From contig JAENIS010000018.1 in NCBI GenBank assembly GCA_016844285.1, forward strand, positions 1-20,768: 20,768 nucleotides of DNA, written 5' to 3'. The DNA is from Dehalococcoidales bacterium. GTDB taxonomy: Bacteria > Chloroflexota > Dehalococcoidia > Dehalococcoidales > UBA2162. Shown piece after piece: positions 15,396-20,768 of the stretch. Positions within the stretch are counted from its first letter, which is position 1. Every line of letters starts with the position of its first letter. Made by a program: the position numbers and the translations under genes. The notes beneath the pieces are model-generated. The model ran no database searches. It was not told where the DNA came from and saw nothing but the letters and a program-made list of their open reading frames with translations.

Positions 15396-15917
15396 ATGTC
15401 CAGAGAGAAGAAAGGGCAAATAATTGATAAACTGGAGGGAGCTTTTACCAGGAGTACGGTTAGTATACTAACTGACTATCGTGGGTTAACCACGCCGGAG
15501 ATGACCATCTTGCGTCGTCGGTTACAGGCGGCGGACAGTGAATATGAAGTAGTCAAGAATACTCTCGCCCGGCTGGCGGCGGAGAGAGCGGGTAAAGGTA
15601 ACCTGGCCGGTTCCTTCGAGGGTCCGATAGCAGTTGCCTTTGGCTACGGTAATATTGCGGCTCCAGTCAAAGCGCTGACTGGCTATATGCGTGATGTGAA
15701 GGTATTGACCATCAAAGCCGGATTCCTCGGTACCAGGGTACTGACTCCCGTGGAGGTGTTGAGCCTGGCCACACTGCCATCAAGGGAGATACTGCTAAGC
15801 CGGGTGATGGGTCAGATGAAAAGCCCGATTTCAAATTTGCTGGGTACTCTTACCGCTCCGATGAGAGGATTTGTCGGGGTGTTACAGGCTAGAATGAAAC
15901 AATTGGAGGGAGAATAA
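15396..15917 (+). CDS. rplJ: 50S ribosomal protein L10
   Basis: A 173-residue L10, the stalk protein that anchors L7/L12 dimers. The N-terminal rRNA/L11-binding domain has [20 protein letters not shown] and [12 protein letters not shown]. The C-terminal helix (about 145-173, including [15 protein letters not shown]) binds L7/L12. ATG 15396 is preferred: AGGAGG (15381-15386) is 9 nt upstream, and the longer in-frame TTG at 15342 lies inside the attenuator hairpin. rplL starts 1 nt after its stop. Confidence 0.97.
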   Translation: MSREKKGQIIDKLEGAFTRSTVSILTDYRGLTTPEMTILRRRLQAADSEYEVVKNTLARLAAERAGKGNLAGSFEGPIAVAFGYGNIAAPVKALTGYMRDVKVLTIKAGFLGTRVLTPVEVLSLATLPSREILLSRVMGQMKSPISNLLGTLTAPMRGFVGVLQARMKQLEGE

Positions 15918-15918
15918 A

Positions 15919-16425
15919 ATGCCAGAGAATGAAGGAACAGACAAGGCGGGGACCACGGAAACAGCGGCCGAGGCAGCACCGGTAGAGAAAGCAGCGCGGA
16001 AAGCTAAGGCAGCTGCCCAACCCGAAGGTGCCCAGAAGGCGAAAAAGTCAATCGCTGCCGATGAGCTAATCGAGACCATCAAAAACATGACGGTGCTTGA
16101 ACTGGCCGAGTTAGTCAAGACGCTGGAGACCGAGTTCGGCGTGACGGCGGCGATGCCGGTAGCAGTGGCGGCGGCAGCAGCGGCGCCAGTTGAGGCGGCA
16201 CCAGTGGAAGAGAAGACGGAATTTGACGTAATTCTCAAAGCGATTGGGGCCAATAAAATTAACGTCATCAGGGCGGTGCGCGAGCTAACCTCCCTCGGGC
16301 TGAAAGAATCCAAGGACCTGGTTGAGGCAGCGCCCAAGGCAGTGAAAGAGAAGGTCGGTAAGGATGAAGCGGCGGCGGCCAAGAAGAAACTGGAAGATGC
16401 CGGGGCTACTGCCGATATCACGTAA
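15919..16425 (+). CDS. rplL: 50S ribosomal protein L7/L12 with long N-terminal extension
   Basis: A 168-residue L7/L12; the usual length is about 120-130. The family core begins near residue 44: dimerisation domain [20 protein letters not shown], Ala/Pro hinge (about 76-97), and C-terminal factor-binding domain from [20 protein letters not shown] to the end. Residues 1-43 are an added Ala/Glu/Lys-rich segment with no equivalent in common L12s. No ATG, GTG or TTG codon lies in frame where the core would normally start, and GGAGGG (15905-15910) precedes the ATG at 15919, so the extension appears to be translated. L7/L12 dimers recruit the GTPase factors. It is the last gene of the cluster here; rpoB does not follow. 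Confidence 0.95.
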   Translation: MPENEGTDKAGTTETAAEAAPVEKAARKAKAAAQPEGAQKAKKSIAADELIETIKNMTVLELAELVKTLETEFGVTAAMPVAVAAAAAAPVEAAPVEEKTEFDVILKAIGANKINVIRAVRELTSLGLKESKDLVEAAPKAVKEKVGKDEAAAAKKKLEDAGATADIT

Positions 16426-16478
16426 TTGTGTTTCGCTACGCTTGACTTGATACTAGGCGGTTGGTTAACCTCACCCCC

Positions 16479-16515
16479 TTGTTCCCCCTCCCCTTAAAAA
16501 GGGGAGGGGGAACAA
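16479..16515. repeat. Very stable GC-rich palindrome downstream of rplL
   Basis: A perfect 17-bp stem (arms 16479-16495 and 16499-16515, C/T-rich then G/A-rich) has a 3-nt A loop and no T run. The bases before it (GGTTAACCTCACCCCC, about 16465-16478) resemble the ends of the repeat family at 7571-7659 and 16843-16902. Confidence 0.65.
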
Positions 16516-16521
16516 TATGAT

Positions 16522-16544
16522 AAGAGAGGCGAAGCCTCTCTTTA
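16522..16544 (+). terminator. Hairpin AAGAGAGGC-GAA-GCCTCTCTT (likely terminator of the rplL operon)
   Basis: A 9-bp perfect stem with a GAA loop, followed by a short T run. It is the first terminator-like structure after rplL. The same GGC-GAA-GCC core recurs at 16662-16686. Confidence 0.55.
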
Positions 16545-16661
16545 ACTCTCCTCTACAGCGTACTATTCCAGGGAGAGTGAGAAAAATGCGAGAGAAGCGA
16601 TATTCTCCTGCATTATATACCCCTTCGTCTCTTGGTGCTTTCTTATGTGGGCAGAGATTTT

Positions 16662-16691
16662 TGAGAGGGGGCGAAGCCCTCTCTCATTTTT
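16662..16691 (+). terminator. Intrinsic terminator (11-bp stem, GAA loop, T5)
   Basis: TGAGAGGGGGC (16662-16672), loop GAA, GCCCTCTCTCA (16676-16686) with one G-T pair, then TTTTT (16687-16691). It is a good rho-independent terminator by structure. Confidence 0.75.
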
Positions 16692-16692
16692 A

Positions 16693-16874
16693 CTCCCCCT
16701 TCCCTTAGCAAGGGTCTTTTATCAAATGTTATTCTGAGGAGCGAAGCGACGAAGAATCTGGGCGTGGGGTCGGCAGTAAGCCAATGGTCTCCGCCACCCC
16801 GAGACCCTTCGCTACGCTCAGGGTGACATGGAGGAAATCACTTTTGATACAAAGCCCTTAGTAAGGGAGGGGGG
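16693..16874. repeat. Nested palindromic repeat: one inverted-repeat element inside another
   Basis: Outer arms at 16693-16726 and 16843-16874 are imperfect inverted copies (shared CCCTTA..AAGGG and ATCAAA). Between them is a second palindromic element with ends TGTTATTCTGAG (16727-16738) and CTCAGGGTGACA (16817-16828) and internal GCGAAGCG / CTTCGCTACGC. It carries no transposase and looks non-autonomous. The right flank runs on to 16902 and matches the 7571-7659 repeat. Confidence 0.6.
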
Positions 16875-16914
16875 TCAGGGAGATAGGTTAATAAGCAATC
16901 TCTCTATATGCTGA

Positions 16915-16943
16915 TTGACAATAGTGTCGGGAAGGCATATAGT
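16915..16943 (+). promoter_or_regulatory. Near-consensus sigma-70 promoter upstream of the tldDE region
   Basis: TTGACA (16915-16920, six of six), a 17-nt spacer and TATAGT (16938-16943, five of six). The predicted start is near 16950, leaving about 16 nt before the ATG at 16966. Confidence 0.75.
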
Positions 16944-16965
16944 TATCACCAAACAGGGTTTGACT

Positions 16966-17232
16966 ATGCCTCGACACGAATGGATTGTGCTAATGGGGAT
17001 GGGAGGGTTATTCGTTCTTCTCGGTGTGGCGGCAATTATCTGGGGCCGGAATGAAGAGAAGAACTACTATAATGCCCTTTCTACCCGCTTTGATGTCAGG
17101 GAATTTCTGAGTCACTGGCCACCACGCATTGAACCTAAAGCACTGAAGATAGGTGGCGCGATAGCCATTATTCTGGGTATGGCGATGCTGATTGTTGGCG
17201 GCGCCTTGATGCTGCAGAATCGGGTTTCCTAG
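16966..17232 (+). CDS. Small two-helix membrane protein, function unknown
   Basis: An 88-residue protein with two hydrophobic segments: WIVLMGMGGLFVLLGVAAII (about 4-23) and IGGAIAIILGMAMLIVGGAL (about 61-80). They are joined by a charged loop containing NEEKNYYNALSTRFDVREF. I do not recognise a family. ATG 16966 is chosen because AGGG lies 7 nt upstream and because the longer in-frame TTG at 16915 is the promoter -35 itself, upstream of the likely transcript start. It is directly behind a strong promoter and 131 nt before tldD, with no terminator seen between, so it may be co-transcribed with tldD-tldE. Confidence 0.65.
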   Translation: MPRHEWIVLMGMGGLFVLLGVAAIIWGRNEEKNYYNALSTRFDVREFLSHWPPRIEPKALKIGGAIAIILGMAMLIVGGALMLQNRVS

Positions 17233-17363
17233 CCAGACCGCCGGTACCTGAAAACAGCGCCGTCCATTATATTCTGTGGGGAGCGTTCAGCACCATATCC
17301 TATTCTATTCCATGTCAGATTGACAAGTGGCTTCGCACGTGGGTAAACTGGTTGAAGGTTACG

Positions 17364-18740
17364 ATGAAAGATATCGAAGCGGTTGGGCACGATTTAGCCG
17401 GAATAATCAAGAGATATGGCGCTGACTACATCGAGGTTCGTCTCGAGGAGAGCCAGACCAGTCATATTACCTACCGGGGGAAGGAACTGGAGTCCATCGA
17501 CCGGGCGACGGCGATTGGCGGGAATGTGCGTGCCCTGGTCAAGGGTGGCTGGGGTTTTGTCAGCTTTAATGAGCTGGATAATCTGCCCGACAGGGTAGAC
17601 CGAGCGGTAAAGCAGGCTCAGTTTGTTGGACATGAGGAAAGTAGGCTGTCTCTGCTGGAGGCGGTGGTTGACGCGGTGCCGCTTGAGGCGGGTAAACATC
17701 CCGAAGCTGTACCGCTGGTGGCCAAAAAAGAGCTACTGGACGAATACAGGGACATTATCTGGCGTACCCCGGGGTTGCAGACTTCGGGTATCGGCTATGG
17801 CGATGGCCGCAAGAAAGTCGTCTTTCTAAATTCCCTGGGTAGCTATATTGTGCAGGAAAGGGCCGATGTTACCCTGCGCCTGACGGCGGTGGCGGCTAAA
17901 GATGGGGAGGTACAGCAGACCGGATTGAGCCTGGGGAACCGGGGTGATTTTGGCCAGATAAAGAATCTACACCAGCCGGTGGGCGAAATGGCAAAACGGG
18001 CGGTAGAGTTGCTATCGGCACCGCAGATAAAAGGAGGCGAGTATACGGTGGTGTTAGACCCGGTGCTGGCCGGTGTCTTCGTCCATGAAGCCTTTGGGCA
18101 CCTCTCCGAGGCTGACTTTGTCTATGAAAACGAGCGCATGTGTCAGATTATGACTCTCGGCAAAGAGTTTGGCAGTGCTGAGCTTAATATCATTGATGGG
18201 GCGGCAGTACCCGGGCTGCGGGGTAGCTATAAGTATGATGATGAGGGCGTACCGGCGACGAAAACCTACCTCATCAGGGAGGGTAAGCTGGTGGGACGGC
18301 TCCATTCCCGGGAGACAGCAGCCAAAATGAAGGAAATGCCAACCGGTAATGCCCGGGCGATTAACTATCACTACCCACCGATTGTACGGATGACGAACAC
18401 CTATATTGAGCCTAAATCAACCTCATTTGCGGAGATGATTGCCGATATTAAAGAAGGAGTATACGTCAAGAACTGGTACGGCGGTACGACCAGCATGGAG
18501 ATGTTTACCTTTTCCGCTGGCGAAGCCTACATGATTCGCCAGGGTAAAATCGCTGAGCTATTACGGCCGGTAGTGCTTACCGGGAACGTCTTCACCACCC
18601 TTAAGAATATCGATGCGATTGGTAATGACCTGGAGATGAACCAGGGTGGTGGTTGTGGCAAGGGGGCACAATCGCCCCTGCCGGTGAGCAACGGCAGCCC
18701 TCATATCCGGATTCGCCACTGCCTGGTGGGAGGGGGATAG
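17364..18740 (+). CDS. tldD: TldD-type metalloprotease subunit
   Basis: A 458-residue TldD (PmbA/TldD family), the catalytic half of a heterodimeric zinc protease that degrades or trims unfolded and modified peptides in the cytoplasm. The zinc motif HEAFGH (H241, E242, H246) sits in VFVHEAFGHLSEAD. The C terminus has the family signature GGGCGKGAQSPLPVSNG. ATG 17364 has AAGG 5 nt upstream; TTG 17352 is an in-frame alternative that would add four residues. The stop TAG overlaps the GTG start of tldE by one base (TAGTG), so the two are translationally coupled. Confidence 0.93.
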   Translation: MKDIEAVGHDLAGIIKRYGADYIEVRLEESQTSHITYRGKELESIDRATAIGGNVRALVKGGWGFVSFNELDNLPDRVDRAVKQAQFVGHEESRLSLLEAVVDAVPLEAGKHPEAVPLVAKKELLDEYRDIIWRTPGLQTSGIGYGDGRKKVVFLNSLGSYIVQERADVTLRLTAVAAKDGEVQQTGLSLGNRGDFGQIKNLHQPVGEMAKRAVELLSAPQIKGGEYTVVLDPVLAGVFVHEAFGHLSEADFVYENERMCQIMTLGKEFGSAELNIIDGAAVPGLRGSYKYDDEGVPATKTYLIREGKLVGRLHSRETAAKMKEMPTGNARAINYHYPPIVRMTNTYIEPKSTSFAEMIADIKEGVYVKNWYGGTTSMEMFTFSAGEAYMIRQGKIAELLRPVVLTGNVFTTLKNIDAIGNDLEMNQGGGCGKGAQSPLPVSNGSPHIRIRHCLVGGG

Positions 18741-19738
18741 TGGAAAAGATGCTGGCCTTGGCCAAAAAGGTAGCCGAGGAGGCCGAGGTTTTCACGGTCA
18801 CCTCAGAGGACACTTCGGTTCAGTTCCAGGCTAACCGTCTGAAGCACATTCAAAGCAACCAGAGCACACGTATGGCCCTGCGCCTTATTAAGCAGGGTAA
18901 GACGGGCTATGCCACCGCTACCGGCCCCGGTGGCCAGAGTCTGGTTGATATGGCGGTAGAAACCGCCCGGTTTGGTATGAAGGCCGAGTTTGAGTTTCCC
19001 GGGGCGACTCCTTATCCTCCGGTCGAAGTCTTCGACGCCAAATTAGAAGCGGTATCCCTGGAAGAGATGACCAAACTGGGTGAAACACTGATAACGACCC
19101 TTCTGCATCACACCCCGGAGCTTATCTGCCACGCCGGGGTGAGCAAAGGTGTGACTTCGGTCAATATTGCCAATTCCCGTGGCGGGCAGGCAAACTATCG
19201 GGGGACTGTCTTTAGCTTGAGTGTTTGGGCTAATCTGATTAACGGTACTGATATGCTCTTCGTTGGTGATGGTCAAAGTTCCTGCCACCCCATATCGGAG
19301 GCCAACACGATAGCTGAGGTGGTATTGCGGCAGCTTGAACTGGCCAAAAACCAGGCTGCGGTGGCAACCCGGCCCGCCAGCGCCCTCATTTCACCACTGA
19401 TGGCAGCTTTCAATGGTAAGACCGTGTTACAGGGGGCTTCACCCGTTGGCGGTAAGCTCGGGCAGATGGTTTTTGACCAGAAGCTGTGGCTGTGGGATGA
19501 CCCGACTATTGCCTACCGTCCGACGAGCGGCCCCTGCGACGACGAAGGGGTTGCCAGTCAACGTACGCCTCTGGTGGAAGGGGGGGTGGTCGCCAGTTTT
19601 CTTTATGACTTGCAAACGGCGGCTTTGGCCCATACCCGTAGCACCGGTAACGGTCATCGCAGTCATGGCGGACTGCCGGCGCCTTCCCCCAGTGCCTTTG
19701 TTATCGCCCCGGGCAGCGTTAGCTTATTGAAGAACTAA
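18740..19738 (+). CDS. tldE: TldE/PmbA-type protease subunit, N-terminal part (frame broken)
   Basis: A 332-residue reading frame that covers the first four-fifths of TldE, the non-catalytic partner that forms the protease chamber with TldD. Matches include QANRLKHIQSNQSTRMALR near the start, then DDEGVASQRTPLVEGGVVAS and TGNGHRSHGG toward the end. It stops at TAA 19736-19738, just where the family's final domain should begin; that domain is encoded in the -1 frame from about 19723. GTG 18740 is chosen for its one-base overlap with the tldD stop and the upstream GGAGGGGG; ATG 18749 is an alternative. Confidence 0.88.
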   Translation: MEKMLALAKKVAEEAEVFTVTSEDTSVQFQANRLKHIQSNQSTRMALRLIKQGKTGYATATGPGGQSLVDMAVETARFGMKAEFEFPGATPYPPVEVFDAKLEAVSLEEMTKLGETLITTLLHHTPELICHAGVSKGVTSVNIANSRGGQANYRGTVFSLSVWANLINGTDMLFVGDGQSSCHPISEANTIAEVVLRQLELAKNQAAVATRPASALISPLMAAFNGKTVLQGASPVGGKLGQMVFDQKLWLWDDPTIAYRPTSGPCDDEGVASQRTPLVEGGVVASFLYDLQTAALAHTRSTGNGHRSHGGLPAPSPSAFVIAPGSVSLLKN

Positions 19739-19974
19739 TGGGCGCCGAGCAAGGTAATATCCTGGGTGGCGACTTCAGCGGTAACGTGCTTTTGGGTTAC
19801 AAGGTAGAAAATGGTAAAATAGTAGGTAGGGTGAAAGATACCATGGTGTCGGGGAATGTTTACCAGCTTCTGAAGCAGATTTCAGCCATTGGTAGCGATG
19901 CCCGGTGGGTGGGAAGCTCGGTCAGCACACCATCCCTCTACTTCCCCAGCGTGTCGGTGGCGAGCAAGAGCTAG
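19738..19974 (+). CDS. tldE: TldE/PmbA C-terminal part in a different frame
   Basis: A 78-residue frame starting at ATG 19738, overlapping the previous stop as TAATG. Its sequence (GNILGGDFSGNVLLGYKVEN, then VSGNVYQLLKQISAIGSDAR) is the normal end of TldE. In this frame homology can be read back to about 19723 (LIEEL before the Met). Joining the two parts by a -1 shift there gives about 411 residues, near the usual TldE length. It may be a frameshift mutation, a sequence error, recoding, or re-initiation at TAATG producing a split subunit. Confidence 0.8.
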   Translation: MGAEQGNILGGDFSGNVLLGYKVENGKIVGRVKDTMVSGNVYQLLKQISAIGSDARWVGSSVSTPSLYFPSVSVASKS

Positions 19975-20028
19975 GATGGGCAATTAAGGTTATAAAGAGG
20001 TTGGGATAAAGTTTGGTGAGGGATAGAT

Positions 20029-20625
20029 ATGGCGTTTGGAGGTCAAAAGCAAATAAGTCACCCTGACTTCAAAGAACCGAATGGACAGCACACCTATTTA
20101 TGTGCTCATTGTAATACAATGACTTCAGGGTTAGTAGTAGCACGTTATTATTATAGTGGACTTAACGTTGACTGGCTAATATGCACTGGTTGTGGACATG
20201 GTTCAGTTCTTGATAATGGAAACATTTATCCAAATAGTAAATTTGGACCCATTATTGAGGGACTACCGAAAGAAGTATTGCAGACATATGAAGAAGCAAG
20301 GCGTTGTTTTTCAGTTAGCGCTTTCACCGCGTGTGAACTGATATGTAGAAAAATACTTATGCATGTTGCTGTAGATAAAGGCGCCAAAGAAAATGAGGCA
20401 TTTACGTACTATCTTTCTAAACTTGGTGAGCAGGGTTATATCACTCCACCTATGACTCAGTGGGTTGCCCTTATTAGTAAGCACGGAGGCAAAGCAACCC
20501 ACCTTATTGAAACGCCAGATAGGAAACGAGCTGAGAGCACTCTAATGTTTACGGCAGAATTACTTCGCTTAATCTACGAAATGGACTACATGGCAGGTAG
20601 ATATATGCCAAAACCTAAGGAATAG
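20029..20625 (+). CDS. DUF4145-type protein with zinc-ribbon N terminus
   Basis: A 198-residue protein. Two cysteine pairs, C25-xx-C28 (CAHC) and C52-xx-C55 (CTGC), suggest a zinc ribbon. The C-terminal helical region has the DUF4145 pattern: YEEARRCFSVSAFTACELICRKIL, then KLGEQGYI and ISKHGGKATHLI, and a closing helix LLRLIYEMDYM. DUF4145 has no settled function; it occurs alone and in restriction or defence contexts, but no such partner is seen here. GTGAGGG before the ATG supports the start. Base composition is clearly AT-richer than its neighbours, and rare-looking codons such as TTA, AGA and ATA are frequent, hinting at horizontal origin. The family call is from motif pattern only. Confidence 0.75.
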   Translation: MAFGGQKQISHPDFKEPNGQHTYLCAHCNTMTSGLVVARYYYSGLNVDWLICTGCGHGSVLDNGNIYPNSKFGPIIEGLPKEVLQTYEEARRCFSVSAFTACELICRKILMHVAVDKGAKENEAFTYYLSKLGEQGYITPPMTQWVALISKHGGKATHLIETPDRKRAESTLMFTAELLRLIYEMDYMAGRYMPKPKE

Positions 20626-20640
20626 TAATCTAGGGGAGTC

Positions 20641-20663
20641 AAAGAGGGGCTTCATCCCTCTTT
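20641..20663 (+). terminator. Intrinsic terminator-like hairpin after the DUF4145 gene
   Basis: AAAGAGGG (20641-20648) pairs with CCCTCTTT (20656-20663) around the loop GCTTCAT. The T run is carried by the stem itself. It resembles the hairpins at 16522 and 16662. Confidence 0.55.
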
Positions 20664-20692
20664 AGAAAAGCCATAGTGAAGCAGTAAGGAAG

Positions 20693-20768
20693 ATGGGCAA
20701 GAAATTTCTATTATTGGCTACGCTTACTATCACCATTATCGTAGCAATTAACGAGGTATGGTGGTTAG
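20693..20768 (+). CDS. Start of a truncated ORF with signal-peptide-like N terminus
   Basis: ATG 20693 opens a frame that runs off the window end (25 codons seen). The peptide MGKKFLLLATLTITIIVAIN is a short basic start followed by a hydrophobic stretch, as in an exported or membrane protein. AAGGA lies only 2 nt upstream, so the start may be wrong. Nothing can be said about function. Confidence 0.4.
   Translation, partial: MGKKFLLLATLTITIIVAINEVWWL

Noticed and set aside
15882..16421. Minus-strand ORF of 179 codons across rplL
   Set aside because: Ser/Ala-rich complement of the Ala/Lys-rich rplL sequence; not a real gene.
16517..16708. 63-codon ORF downstream of rplL
   Set aside because: It runs through two terminator hairpins and repeat DNA; composition follows the palindromes.
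18653..18739. Longer start for tldE
   Set aside because: It would overlap the conserved tldD C terminus by 88 nt; the GTG at 18740 overlaps the tldD stop and has a strong ribosome-binding site.

Overview
The window looks like a chromosomal segment of an anaerobic, non-phototrophic bacterium, most probably a Dehalococcoidia-like member of the Chloroflexota. This is an inference from several things: lipoproteins with long Pro-Thr linkers, an Old-Yellow-Enzyme-type iron-sulfur flavoprotein, a QueG/reductive-dehalogenase-like Fe-S protein, an EF-Tu with a cysteine-rich insert, and many short palindromic intergenic repeats. No 16S rRNA or marker phylogeny could be run.

Layout. (1) 1-1233: 3' part of radA (+). 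(2) 1431-5203: two minus-strand genes, a solute-binding lipoprotein followed by an Fe-S flavoprotein reductase; no permease genes are beside them. (3) 5420-6768: arfB (+) converging on a diheme cytochrome c lipoprotein (-), separated by a strong bidirectional terminator. (4) 6781-8670: two palindromic mobile-type repeats around a small cupin gene and a QueG-like Fe-S protein, then a probable decayed coding fragment. (5) 8837-10744: a consensus promoter, the nfeD/SPFH membrane pair and a VOC-fold protein. (6) 10991-11683: four tRNA genes (Ala-CGC on minus; Thr-TGT, Tyr-GTA and Thr-GGT on plus). (7) 11701-16425: the translation/transcription cluster tuf-rpmG-secE-nusG-rplK-rplA-[L10 leader and attenuator]-rplJ-rplL. 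(8) 16440-16905: a dense block of terminators and nested palindromic repeats where rpoBC would often be found. (9) 16915-19974: a promoter, a small two-helix membrane protein and a tldD-tldE pair in which tldE is broken by a one-base frame change. (10) 20029-20768: an AT-richer DUF4145-type gene, a terminator and the start of a truncated ORF.

How the parts work together. The centre is a classic ribosomal/elongation operon: tRNA-Thr(GGT) and tuf share a promoter, and L10-L7/L12 synthesis is gated by a ribosomal-protein leader with an intrinsic terminator. The flanks are redox and envelope accessory genes of uncertain substrate. I found no CRISPR array, phage, transposase gene or clear new multi-gene system. 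The best leads are protein and RNA oddities (L7/L12 extension, EF-Tu Cys4 insert, bulged tRNA-Thr, split tldE) and the families of palindromic repeats.
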